A DNA stretch of 64,000 bases from positions 189,988-253,987 of the forward strand of contig CAMZIQ010000001.1 of NCBI GenBank assembly GCA_947307295.1. Reading direction: 5' to 3'. The notes beneath the pieces are model-generated. The model saw only the letters and a program-made list of their open reading frames with translations, searched no databases and was not told the origin of the DNA. The stretch is from an uncultured Pseudomonadota bacterium. GTDB taxonomy: Bacteria; Pseudomonadota; Alphaproteobacteria; Rs-D84. Positions 7,725 through 16,418 of this stretch are shown piece by piece (position 1 is the stretch's first letter; each line of letters opens with the position of its first letter). Made by a program: the position numbers and the translations under genes.

Positions 7725-9344
7725 TTATTTTTTCAAATAATTTGTTGGATTATAAGATTTTTTACCCTTTCTGATTTCAAAATGAAGTTGTGGTTTATCA
7801 ACCTTGCCTGTTTTACCAATTTTACCAATTGGTTGACCTACATTAACCTTGGCACCACGTCTGACATCCATTGAATTTAAATGAGCATACACAGTCATCC
7901 ATCCATCACTATGCTGGATTATTATTAAATTACCCATACCTCTAACTTCATTACCAGCATACGCAACAACCCCATTTTCCGCGGCCTTAACAACCGTTCC
8001 CAAAGCCGCCGAAATATTTATACCATCATTAACCAAACCATTATTTTTTGGACCATAGCCTGACAAAATTTTACCACGTACCGGCCAAGAAAATTTTGAC
8101 GAAGAACGCGCTACTATCTTTGTTGACGTATTCTTAGGTTCAGAATTTGTTTTCAATTTCTGTTCAGCTTTCAGTTGTGTTTCAGACTTTTTTTCAACAG
8201 TTTTTGTTCCTGCTTTTTTAGTATTTTTTGTTTGAGAAGCCTGTGCAGTTTTTGTTGTATCTGCTTTAACTTTTTCAATCTTTGTCTTTTCTGATTTTTG
8301 CGCAACTGTCTTTTGTGCTTCTGATTTTTTAACTACTATAGCAGAACGTTTTTGAACAGTTTCTAACCTAGGCACTTTTAATTTCTGTCCCACCGATAAA
8401 CTAAACGGAGCAGATAATTTATTCATAACAGCCAAATCATTAACAGGTATTTCATATTTGCGCGACAAAGAATACAAAGTATCCCCCTTTACAACTGTGA
8501 TTTCTTGCAAATCTACACGTCTTGTTTCGGTTGTTTTGACTGTTTCTTTGATTGTTGGTTTTTGAATCTTTGGTTCACTTGCAACTTTGATTGGTTTAAC
8601 CACATCTTCAGATTTTTGTTTTTGAACTTCTGTTTTTTTGGTTTCTGTTTTTGCAGCACGAAGCATTATTTTTTGACCGACAGACAATGTATATGGCTCT
8701 TTCAAAGAATTTATTTTTGCCAGTTCTGCCACAGTCGTATTATTTTTACGCGCCAAAGAATACAAAGTATCACCACGTTCAACAATAACAATATCTTTAT
8801 CCAAAGATGTTTTTTCATTTGATTTTTCAACTTCTTTTGTTTGTATTGTTTCCGATTTTGTTTCTTGTTTTGGCACAGGTTTTTCATCTGAGATTTTATC
8901 TACATCTTCTTTTTTACTGTATTCAGGGATTAATAAATATTCAGACATAATTTCTTCTTCGTCTGTTTCATTTTCTTCCGCATTTTCTTTGACAACAATT
9001 TCTTTTTGTTTTTTCTCAGGAACAGATATAAGCACTAATTCCGTATCATCAGTTTTAATTTCTTCTTTTTCAGGCACTAAAACGTAATCATCAATACTCG
9101 CATACAAAACATAGTCTTCAAATTTAGCAGAAGTATCCAACTCTGGAGATGCGTACACGCCATAATCTGTGACCGCCGAATTATATATTTCCGGCTGACT
9201 TTGTGGATCAGCCAACAAAGCAGGATATCTGTCTTCAATAAACATACCGACGCTATCTGGAATCGATGCAATTTTTGGTTGCAAATCACACGCACACAAA
9301 AACAGTGCGCTAAATCCAAGCACATATAAATAGAACCTATTCAT
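7725..9344 (-). CDS. NlpD-like LysM/LytM lipoprotein with a degenerate LytM active site
   Basis: The 539-aa protein has a lipobox (ALFLCAC) and a long acidic/Lys-rich linker. Two LysM domains with VxxGDTLYSLxRK follow (about residues 183-230 and 280-325), then a basic linker and a C-terminal M23 (LytM) domain. LysM binds peptidoglycan. In the LytM domain the usual HxxxD zinc ligands read NDGIN and the HxH reads QLHFE, while YAHL is kept, so it is probably not an active endopeptidase. E. coli NlpD and EnvC are likewise degenerate and activate amidases during septum splitting, the likely role here. The start is ATG 9344; GTG 9350 in the same frame is an alternative. A TGGTATAAT element at 9358-9366 puts the transcript start at or just before these codons. 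Confidence 0.85.
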   Translation of the reverse strand: MNRFYLYVLGFSALFLCACDLQPKIASIPDSVGMFIEDRYPALLADPQSQPEIYNSAVTDYGVYASPELDTSAKFEDYVLYASIDDYVLVPEKEEIKTDDTELVLISVPEKKQKEIVVKENAEENETDEEEIMSEYLLIPEYSKKEDVDKISDEKPVPKQETKSETIQTKEVEKSNEKTSLDKDIVIVERGDTLYSLARKNNTTVAELAKINSLKEPYTLSVGQKIMLRAAKTETKKTEVQKQKSEDVVKPIKVASEPKIQKPTIKETVKTTETRRVDLQEITVVKGDTLYSLSRKYEIPVNDLAVMNKLSAPFSLSVGQKLKVPRLETVQKRSAIVVKKSEAQKTVAQKSEKTKIEKVKADTTKTAQASQTKNTKKAGTKTVEKKSETQLKAEQKLKTNSEPKNTSTKIVARSSSKFSWPVRGKILSGYGPKNNGLVNDGINISAALGTVVKAAENGVVAYAGNEVRGMGNLIIIQHSDGWMTVYAHLNSMDVRRGAKVNVGQPIGKIGKTGKVDKPQLHFEIRKGKKSYNPTNYLKK

Positions 9345-9390
9345 CCTCACTCTGTGAATTATACCATAAAATACATGCTAAATAAAGAAA

Positions 9391-10101
9391 TTATCCAGCA
9401 TCACGTTTCATAAATAATATACTGATTTCAAACAATAATAACATTGGTACAGCCAATAAAATTTGAGATACAACGTCCGGTGGTGTTAACATAGCAGCAA
9501 AAACAAATATAAAAACAATCACATATCTACGGCTTTTTATAACAGATTCTTTTGACAAGATTCCTATTCTATTCAAACCAACCAAAACCAAAGGCAGTTG
9601 AAAAGCCAAACCGAAAACTTTTAACAAACCTATTGAAAAAGCCAAATATCCACTAATCGCAGGCATTAAAACAGTCGGCACCTGTGCAGATTCATTTAAT
9701 TCCAAGAAAAATTTAAACACAACTGGGAACAAAACATAAAAAGCAAACGCAGCCCCAACAATAAATAATAACGGAGATAATAAAAATATAGGTATTAAAA
9801 ACTGTCTTTCATTTTTATGTAAACCCGGCGCTATGTATGCCCAAATATGCCACAAAAAAACAGGGACTGATATTATCAATGCAACCAATGTAGCCAATGA
9901 AAATTGTATCATCAACCCATCAGAAATCCCTGTATACAACAATGCTGCATCATCCCAAACTTTTAACAAAGGCATTGTTAAAAATAATTCGACATACGAT
10001 GATACCATCCAACCAAAACAAAAAGCGACCACGAATATCAAAGCACACCATAATATTCTGCGCCGTAATTCTGCAAAATGTTGCATCAAAGTCATTTTCA
10101 T
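9391..10101 (-). CDS. tatC: Sec-independent translocase subunit TatC
   Basis: TatC is the polytopic receptor of the twin-arginine pathway and binds RR signal peptides together with TatB. The 236-aa protein shows the family N-terminus (MQHFAELRRRILW), the cytoplasmic FxxxL/E elements and six hydrophobic segments, including the HIWAYIAPGLHKNERQF loop. TatC starts inside the last codons of tatB (4-nt overlap, AAGG upstream), so translation is coupled. The order tatB-tatC is standard; tatA lies 38 kb away. Confidence 0.95.
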   Translation of the reverse strand: MKMTLMQHFAELRRRILWCALIFVVAFCFGWMVSSYVELFLTMPLLKVWDDAALLYTGISDGLMIQFSLATLVALIISVPVFLWHIWAYIAPGLHKNERQFLIPIFLLSPLLFIVGAAFAFYVLFPVVFKFFLELNESAQVPTVLMPAISGYLAFSIGLLKVFGLAFQLPLVLVGLNRIGILSKESVIKSRRYVIVFIFVFAAMLTPPDVVSQILLAVPMLLLFEISILFMKRDAG

Positions 10102-10379
10102 TTTTTGCGCACCTTTTTAACAGAACGTTTTTTTGTTTTTCTTACTTTTTCACCAAACATATCATTTGTTGCATTTTGAATTAAATCATCTATGGGTTTT
10201 TCTAAATCAATACGCTGTTGTACAGCTTCGGAAAAATCAGTAATTTTCCAAATGATATTTCGTATATATTTTACAACCTTGGCAAAAAAACGCGCGACAT
10301 CAGGCCAATATTTCGCAGGCACAACACAAATTGCAACTAATAAAATTACTAAAAATTCAGTCCAACTGATACCAAACAT
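10098..10379 (-). CDS. tatB: Sec-independent translocase subunit TatB
   Basis: This 93-aa membrane protein has a single N-terminal transmembrane helix (MFGISWTEFLVILLVAICVV), an amphipathic helix (DVARFFAKVVKYIRNI) and a basic tail. The MFxIxxxEF start and position directly before tatC identify TatB. The Glu in the transmembrane segment is kept. The usual GP hinge reads VPAKYWPD. It is shorter than many TatB proteins. It lies 8 nt after lolA and has AAGG before the ATG. Confidence 0.88.
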   Translation of the reverse strand: MFGISWTEFLVILLVAICVVPAKYWPDVARFFAKVVKYIRNIIWKITDFSEAVQQRIDLEKPIDDLIQNATNDMFGEKVRKTKKRSVKKVRKK

Positions 10380-10387
10380 TTTATGCC

Positions 10388-11002
10388 TTAATCATAAAAA
10401 TCGTCGCCACCACTCGTAGATACGGTTTTATGCCGCGACAATTGAAAATAATTTTTTCCAAAATCAGTTTTTGCCTTTAAACCTTTGAAAACAACATCTG
10501 TTTTATTAGAAGTTGCATCTACCACAGACCAAGAATTTAATTTTACTGGGTTTTTATCAAAAACAACCGCCATATGTCCCAATCCTTCTTTATCACGCAA
10601 ATTCATTGTCAAAGTAAAAGTATTTTTATCAGACGATGTTTCTGTCACTTTTATATCTGCATTTTGTAAATCTATTTTTTTTCGAACTAAAATCCCCGCA
10701 GGTGTACTGGTCAATGGCACAGTTGTAATTTGATCCAAAGATTTATCATAAAAATATAAATCTTTACCATCAGCAATCAATTGAATGGGGGCATCTTTAT
10801 AATCCAATCTAACCCGTCCAGGACGCAACATAGAAAAAGTACCCTTTTCTGTTTTTCCATTTGCAATCTGATTAAATTCCCCCTGTAATCCAGTTATAGA
10901 ATTAAGATATTTTTCAGCACTTGAAACCAATTTCTTATCAACAGCCCCATTGGCAGAAAAACATATTAACAATCCAAACATTACAGATATTATTCTCTTC
11001 AT
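10388..11002 (-). CDS. lolA: Outer-membrane lipoprotein carrier protein LolA
   Basis: The 204-aa periplasmic chaperone has a signal peptide (MKRIISVMFGLLICFSANG). Typical LolA features are AEKYLNSITGLQGEFNQ, KGTFSMLRPGRVRLDY, LIADGKDLYFYD and LDQITTVPL. It ferries lipoproteins from LolCDE to the outer membrane. The ATG at 11002 was chosen because of AAGGGGG just upstream and the signal peptide. It lies 1 nt after the DHH gene, in a recJ-DHH-lolA-tatB-tatC operon. Confidence 0.93.
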   Translation of the reverse strand: MKRIISVMFGLLICFSANGAVDKKLVSSAEKYLNSITGLQGEFNQIANGKTEKGTFSMLRPGRVRLDYKDAPIQLIADGKDLYFYDKSLDQITTVPLTSTPAGILVRKKIDLQNADIKVTETSSDKNTFTLTMNLRDKEGLGHMAVVFDKNPVKLNSWSVVDATSNKTDVVFKGLKAKTDFGKNYFQLSRHKTVSTSGGDDFYD

Positions 11003-11003
11003 C

Positions 11004-11954
11004 TTATACCCCCTTAAACGCATTTACCACTTTGTCATGAACATTTTCTAAACTATCAGGCACAACTGCCCCAGCGGCAAACAAATGACCACCGCCACCA
11101 AAGGATTCAGCTATTTGATTTACAGGTTTGCTGCGGCTTCGAAATGATATTCCTATTTGTTTTTCTTTTTGTTCTTTTAATAAAACTATATATTCCACGC
11201 CATGAATTTGTCCCAAAGACCGCAATACCAATTCACCACGACCATCCAATTTTTTATAATCATCATGATGAATTGTCGCTATTGCCAAACGCCCCTTCAT
11301 TAAAAATTCTGTTTCTGCCACAGCTTTAGATTCAACCAGAACAGTCTTTTTATCTTTATTATTCAACAAATTTACAAGGTCTGCCATATTCGCGCCAGCA
11401 TCAACCAATTCCGCAGCATCTCTTAAAACATCGCTATGACGAACAAATTTAAAATTACCAGTATCTGTTATTATCGCCAATGTCAAAAGATTTATAACAT
11501 CTTGATTTATTTCGAATTTAGCAGCACGAACAATATCATAAAGTATCTGGGACGTGGCGGCTTTTTCAGCATCATCAAAACACAATTTTCCCATCACACC
11601 ATCATTATAATGATGATCAAATTCAATTATATAATTGGCTTTTTCAGCCATTTTTTCAATAGCGCCTAAATTTTTTCTTGTACCATAATCCACCAATATA
11701 TATAAATCATACTTTTTATCTTCTGGGATATGAGTATGATAACACGCATCTTTACGCAAAGGAACATTATCCAATTCTTTTGGAATATTGCCATCATAAA
11801 TAACTATTGGCTTTTTATTAAAATTTAGTTCTATGATTTTCATCAAAGCCAATGCAGAACACAAAGAATCACCATCTGGATTTTTATGACCAGATATCGC
11901 GATTGTTTTAGCGTTTTTTATTTTTTCTATTAAATTTTCTATTTTCTTTTTCAT
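11004..11954 (-). CDS. DHH/DHHA1 phosphoesterase (NrnA-like nanoRNase / pAp phosphatase)
   Basis: The 316-aa protein has the DHH-family metal-binding motifs in order: GHKNPDGDSLCSA (motif I), VDYGTR (motif II), FDHHYND (the DHH motif) and ITDTGNFKF. A C-terminal DHHA1 domain ends with GGGGHLFAAGA. This matches bifunctional oligoribonuclease / 3'-phosphoadenosine 5'-phosphate phosphatase NrnA, which clears 2-4 nt RNAs. It overlaps recJ by 4 nt. I do not see a separate orn gene here. Confidence 0.88.
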   Translation of the reverse strand: MKKKIENLIEKIKNAKTIAISGHKNPDGDSLCSALALMKIIELNFNKKPIVIYDGNIPKELDNVPLRKDACYHTHIPEDKKYDLYILVDYGTRKNLGAIEKMAEKANYIIEFDHHYNDGVMGKLCFDDAEKAATSQILYDIVRAAKFEINQDVINLLTLAIITDTGNFKFVRHSDVLRDAAELVDAGANMADLVNLLNNKDKKTVLVESKAVAETEFLMKGRLAIATIHHDDYKKLDGRGELVLRSLGQIHGVEYIVLLKEQKEKQIGISFRSRSKPVNQIAESFGGGGHLFAAGAVVPDSLENVHDKVVNAFKGV

Positions 11955-13705
11955 AATGCTATATCTTCTAAATTAAATTGTGCGCTTACACGACCGTTAT
12001 ATTCGTTTTCTTTCAGTTTACCCAACATCTTTATTTTAGTATTTGTATTCGCATCGTCCAGTAAAAAATCACCAACAGGCGTTCCAACTAAATTAAAACC
12101 AACAAAAGACAATTGATTACCTTTGCTAGTTTTTATTACACCACGCAAATGAGATCCGTTGCCCATAACGCTCGCAAATTTTAACACACATCCATGCAAA
12201 ACCAAAGTTGGTTCTGGATTTGATTGTCCAAAGGGTGCCAAATCTGACAATTGTTCTACTAGTTTCATATTAGCACCTGATGCATCTATTTCTGCATCAA
12301 CTATTATCTCTGATTTAGGCTTATTACCATTCAACTGTTCGTTCACAGATTTTTCTAAAAATTCACAAAAATCTTTTTCTTTATCAACACTTAAAGAAAA
12401 ACCAGCCGCCGCTGCATGTCCGCCACCTTCGGATAAAATACCACATGCCAATGCTTCGTGAATAATTTTTCCTAAATCAATTTCATATATTGAACGACCA
12501 GACCCATTAATAACACCATCAACCCGTGTTGCAACACATGTCGGCAAATTATATTTATCCTTTAATCTGCCTGCGATAATTCCCATAACACCGCCATGCC
12601 AGTTATCACCGCATACAAACAAACTACATTTTCCGTTTTTACAGTATTCATCTGCTATACCAATTGCATCTATCATAATAGCATTTTGAATATCTATTCT
12701 TTCTTGATTCATATGATGTAATTTATTAGCCAAATCATTTGCAACCAAAGGATTATCTGTTAACAGCAATTCTAATGCTGGTGCAGCAGAATCTAATCTA
12801 CCAGCTGCATTAAGACGGGGTCCCAAAGCAAAACCAGCTGCATAAACAGAGGGATGTTTTATCCCGGCTAAATCCATCAAAGTCCGCAAACCTAAATTCT
12901 GACGCAAACCCAAAACTTTTAATCCAGTTGATACAAATGCACGATTTAAATCTATCAAAGGCATAGTATCACAAATTGTCCCCAACGCCACCATATCCAT
13001 ATAGTTCAATAAATTAATTTGATTCCTGCCGTTATCAAAGAAACCACGTTTTTTTAATTCACGATTTAATGAAACTAATGTTAAAAATGCGACCCCAACA
13101 CCTGCCAAAAAAGACAAACCAGACGTATCATCAGCACGTTTTGGATTTACTATTGCATCAGCACTTGGTAAAACATTATCAGGCGAATGATGATCAGTAA
13201 TAACGACCTTTAAGCCTAATTCTTTGGCCCTTTGAACTTCTTTGACGCCACTAATACCGCAATCCACGGTAATCATCAATCCTACACCTTTTTCTGCTAT
13301 TTGTTCCACAGCAGAAATATTTAACCCATAACCTTCACCTTCACGAGTTGGCAAATGCCAAGAAACATCCACACCAATTTCACGTAAATACTTCACAAAA
13401 ACAGCCGTAGAAGTTATGCCATCAACATCGTAATCCCCATAAATTGCTATTTTTTCACCAGCGCAAATTGCATCAGCAATTATAGAAGTTGCCAAATCCA
13501 TATCTTTTAACACAGAAGGATCCGGCATATATTCCTTTATCGATGGATGTAAAAAACGTTCCACAGCCACATCGTCTGTAATACCCCGCGATGTTAAAAT
13601 GTTTTTTACTAAATTGCCTGTATCGTTTAAATCTTGATTCAGATTATAATTATCCGACACCGTCCACACTTTTCCCAGCATGGACTTTTCTACTATATTA
13701 CGCAC
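11951..13705 (-). CDS. recJ: Single-stranded-DNA exonuclease RecJ
   Basis: This 5'-3' ssDNA exonuclease acts in recombination and mismatch repair. The 584-aa length fits. Motifs are IYGDYDVDGITSTAV (motif I), VDCGISG (motif II), ITDHHSPD (motif III) and LGTICDTMPL. A DHHA1 domain follows with GSGRSIYEIDLG and EGGGHAAAAGFS, then the OB-fold C-terminus. The longest frame starts at GTG 13705; ATG 13681 (MLGKVW) is an equally plausible start. A TTGCTA-17-TATAAT promoter at 13738-13766 lies within the ftsI end, so recJ has its own transcript. Confidence 0.95.
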   Translation of the reverse strand: MRNIVEKSMLGKVWTVSDNYNLNQDLNDTGNLVKNILTSRGITDDVAVERFLHPSIKEYMPDPSVLKDMDLATSIIADAICAGEKIAIYGDYDVDGITSTAVFVKYLREIGVDVSWHLPTREGEGYGLNISAVEQIAEKGVGLMITVDCGISGVKEVQRAKELGLKVVITDHHSPDNVLPSADAIVNPKRADDTSGLSFLAGVGVAFLTLVSLNRELKKRGFFDNGRNQINLLNYMDMVALGTICDTMPLIDLNRAFVSTGLKVLGLRQNLGLRTLMDLAGIKHPSVYAAGFALGPRLNAAGRLDSAAPALELLLTDNPLVANDLANKLHHMNQERIDIQNAIMIDAIGIADEYCKNGKCSLFVCGDNWHGGVMGIIAGRLKDKYNLPTCVATRVDGVINGSGRSIYEIDLGKIIHEALACGILSEGGGHAAAAGFSLSVDKEKDFCEFLEKSVNEQLNGNKPKSEIIVDAEIDASGANMKLVEQLSDLAPFGQSNPEPTLVLHGCVLKFASVMGNGSHLRGVIKTSKGNQLSFVGFNLVGTPVGDFLLDDANTNTKIKMLGKLKENEYNGRVSAQFNLEDIAL

Positions 13706-13737
13706 GCTATACTCTTTTTTTTCTTATTGTCAGTGTA

Positions 13738-13766
13738 ATTATAATACAAATTTATTCAAATAGCAA
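13738..13766 (-). promoter_or_regulatory. Promoter of the recJ operon
   Basis: On the minus strand, TTGCTA (13761-13766), a 17-bp spacer and TATAAT (13738-13743). It overlaps the 3' end of ftsI. Confidence 0.6.
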
Positions 13767-15416
13767 TGGGATGATTCCATCCAGTATTGCACCGGCTGTT
13801 GGCACAGCATTCCAGGCTGCCGTTTTCCAGCCCCCAGACTCTTTTGTTCCTTGTGGTTCATCCAACATAATCATAATAATATATTGCGGTGCAGATACTG
13901 GGAATATCCCGGTAAACACGGTAGTATTTCTGTTTTTATCAGATCTTCTGTCTGCCCCACGTTTTTCAGCCGTCCCTGTTTTTCCACCAATTTCTATTCC
14001 TTTGACCCGCGCTTTTTGAGCTGTTGTTTCTTCGGCGATATGGAACATAATTGTACGCAATGTTGCGGATATTTCAGCATCCAATACACGTTCGCCACGC
14101 ACAGCACCAATATTTCTTTTTAACAATGTTGGATAAATATATATACCGCCATTTGTCATAGAATTGACCGCTAACAGCAAATGCATAGGTGTCACAGTAA
14201 TTCCATGTCCAAAAGCTGCAGTTGCTTTTTCTGTTGGTCCCCAATTTCTATAAGTCAAAGCAGTTTCAGTTTTTCCAAATTCCAGTTGCAATGGCTTGTT
14301 AAAATTCAATCTTTCAAAAAATTCTTTTTGTGCGCCATCTGGCAAATCCAAAGCAATTCTAGCACTTCCGACATTACAAGAGTGCAGCATAATTTCCGGC
14401 GCTTTTAACGTTCTTTTACCCTTCTTTTTTACAACATCGCGTTTAAACGAAGACACATCATCAATAGGCTTACGCAATGCAGGTCTGCCATATTTATCGT
14501 ATATCATCAAAGGTTCACTAACTTTGTATTCTTTATTTTGCAAACCATTTTTATACGCCAACGCCGTGTTAAATATTTTAAAAATTGAACCCATTTCAAA
14601 ATTATCACGCAATAATCTAAACTTACGCACACTAACAGGACTAGCATTATAATTATTCGGGTCAAAATCTGGCAATTGAACCATCGCTATCATTTCCCCA
14701 GTACTAGAATTCATAAGCATACCCATTGCGCCTTTGGCACGATATTTATTCATAGCGATACTTAGTTGCTCATAAAAAATATTTTGCACCCTGGAATCGA
14801 TAGAAAGTTTTAATGGGTCTTTGTTTTCACGCAAATATTCATCATATACATATTCTACGCCTTCCAGCCCAGAATCTTTTCCTGCAAACCCAACTACATG
14901 CGCAAAAACATTACGTTGCGGATAACGTCTTTGAGTAAATTGTTCTACTTCAAAGCAGTTATATTTTCTGTGTGCTTCATTAACAATTTTTATTTGTTCT
15001 TCTGTTGCGTTCTTTCTTATATATAACCCGCGCTTATCAGAACGAACGATATTCAACGCATCGGTCATACTGTAATCCATAGGTGCGATTTCATGAATAA
15101 CCTCAGCAACATTATTAACATCTTTGTCTTTAACTTTTTGCGGGAATAATTTTATATTTCCAGACCTTACACTTTTTGCTAAAACAACGCCATTTCTATC
15201 AACAATATCTGCACGACTTTCTATCTGAGTTCCATACATACTGTATTTTTGAATATCATTACTTTGCAACCCCAACTGCAAAGTCCTTGCAATAAAAACA
15301 CAAAACAGCACAGTAAAACCAACCATAACCCAACGAAGACGCATTGCGCTTTCACGGTGATAAATTTCACCTTTGTATTCATGTGGTAAAATATCTTGTC
15401 CGATATTAAAACGCAT
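13752..15416 (-). CDS. ftsI: Class B penicillin-binding protein FtsI (PBP3)
   Basis: The 554-aa divisome transpeptidase cross-links septal peptidoglycan. A short cytoplasmic part and one transmembrane helix (RLRWVMVGFTVLFCVFIA) precede the PBP dimerisation domain (SRADIVDRNGVVLAKS). The transpeptidase motifs are SIFK (about 277-280), SCN (about 346-348) and KTG (about 479-481). The ATG at 15416 was preferred to the in-frame ATG at 15440, because GGTGGA precedes it and it follows the upstream stop by 1 nt. It is coupled to the ftsL-like gene. Confidence 0.93.
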   Translation of the reverse strand: MRFNIGQDILPHEYKGEIYHRESAMRLRWVMVGFTVLFCVFIARTLQLGLQSNDIQKYSMYGTQIESRADIVDRNGVVLAKSVRSGNIKLFPQKVKDKDVNNVAEVIHEIAPMDYSMTDALNIVRSDKRGLYIRKNATEEQIKIVNEAHRKYNCFEVEQFTQRRYPQRNVFAHVVGFAGKDSGLEGVEYVYDEYLRENKDPLKLSIDSRVQNIFYEQLSIAMNKYRAKGAMGMLMNSSTGEMIAMVQLPDFDPNNYNASPVSVRKFRLLRDNFEMGSIFKIFNTALAYKNGLQNKEYKVSEPLMIYDKYGRPALRKPIDDVSSFKRDVVKKKGKRTLKAPEIMLHSCNVGSARIALDLPDGAQKEFFERLNFNKPLQLEFGKTETALTYRNWGPTEKATAAFGHGITVTPMHLLLAVNSMTNGGIYIYPTLLKRNIGAVRGERVLDAEISATLRTIMFHIAEETTAQKARVKGIEIGGKTGTAEKRGADRRSDKNRNTTVFTGIFPVSAPQYIIMIMLDEPQGTKESGGWKTAAWNAVPTAGAILDGIIPLLFE

Positions 15417-15417
15417 T

Positions 15418-15705
15418 TTATTCCACCATTGGTATATCATCTATGTAAACAGTTTTACTGAATGAAACTGTTTCCAGCTTTGGATTTATTTCTGATACAG
15501 AAGCCCGCAACAAACCAGCCGAAGACAAAGCAGAAAACCTTGTCCTTGCGATATCGTATTCCTGTTTTGTATTTTCCATCTCTCTACGCACAGATTTCAA
15601 ATTATTATCTTGCACACGATAGCACACTTGTAAAAACGCAATCAAACACACAATAGAAAAAACCATTGTGACACCTATGTTAAGCATTTTTTCATCGTCT
15701 TGCAT
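15418..15705 (-). CDS. FtsL-like cell-division protein
   Basis: The 95-aa bitopic membrane protein has a short N-terminus, one transmembrane helix (about residues 9-28, IGVTMVFSIVCLIAFLQVCY) and a periplasmic coiled coil (RREMENTKQEYDIARTRF). The size, topology and position directly before ftsI match FtsL, which is poorly conserved in sequence. SD AAGGAAGG precedes the ATG. A TGATAGAAT extended -10 at 15732-15740 provides a likely promoter. No rsmH/mraW or mraZ lies upstream; the division genes follow SUF genes instead. Confidence 0.75.
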   Translation of the reverse strand: MQDDEKMLNIGVTMVFSIVCLIAFLQVCYRVQDNNLKSVRREMENTKQEYDIARTRFSALSSAGLLRASVSEINPKLETVSFSKTVYIDDIPMVE

Positions 15706-15737
15706 AAAATCCTTCCTTAATCAATATATGTATTCTA

Positions 15738-16109
15738 TCACAAATTCTTAAAAAAACTAATCATAGATTGAATACCATTTAATCTTGCAGCACCAAAGTT
15801 TAATTTCAGGCTGTTAATTTCGGTTTCTAAATCCATTTTTTTTATTTCATCAACACTTTTTCCATCAACCAAAGATAAAATCACAGCCACAATTCCCCGC
15901 ACCATTAACGAATCGGCACGACCATAGAAACGCCCATTTTTCTGACAAATCTGAACAAACGAAGCACACCCTAAAATTTCTGTACAAATTGCATTTTCTG
16001 GAACATCATCCAAATTTTTACCTAAATCCATAACGAATTCCAGTTTATCCACAGGATTTTCAATCAAAGACAAAGCATTTTTAATTTCATTGTAATTCAC
16101 GACTACCAT
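15738..16109 (-). CDS. sufE: SufE-like sulfur acceptor
   Basis: The 123-aa protein accepts persulfide sulfur from SufS and passes it to the SufBC scaffold. The key Cys sits in EILGCASFVQI. Family elements VDKLEFVMDLGKNLDDVP and GRADSLMVRGIVAVILSLVDGK are clear. It overlaps sufT by 7 nt and belongs to the operon sufS-sufT-sufE. Confidence 0.93.
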   Translation of the reverse strand: MVVVNYNEIKNALSLIENPVDKLEFVMDLGKNLDDVPENAICTEILGCASFVQICQKNGRFYGRADSLMVRGIVAVILSLVDGKSVDEIKKMDLETEINSLKLNFGAARLNGIQSMISFFKNL

Positions 16110-16417
16110 CCTTGCTCAGTTAAATCTAATTCGATTCGTGCAGCTTCGCTCATTCTTGATAAATCCCAAGCTGGTTCCCACACTAGTTTTACATCCACAG
16201 GCTTACCATCTGTCACAGATTCAACATTTGTTTTAACTTCTTCAACAATTTCTTCCATCATGGGACAAGTCGGACTGGTAAAAGTCATTTCTATAACAAC
16301 ACCGTCTTTGTTTATAGCTATATCGTATATAAGACCCAAATCCCAAATGTTTACAGGAATTTCTGGGTCATAAACTTTTTTTAATTCATTAATAATATCT
16401 TCACGATTCAAAGCCAT
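16103..16417 (-). CDS. sufT: SufT / DUF59 (MIP18-type) Fe-S maturation factor
   Basis: The 104-aa protein is a single MIP18/DUF59 domain: VYDPEIPVNIWDLGLIYDI, then TFTSPTCPM with the conserved Cys and VWEPAWDLSRMSEAAR. Members help load Fe-S clusters onto target proteins. The position between sufS (1 nt upstream) and sufE supports the SUF role. Confidence 0.9.
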   Translation of the reverse strand: MALNREDIINELKKVYDPEIPVNIWDLGLIYDIAINKDGVVIEMTFTSPTCPMMEEIVEEVKTNVESVTDGKPVDVKLVWEPAWDLSRMSEAARIELDLTEQGW

Positions 16418-16418
16418 C

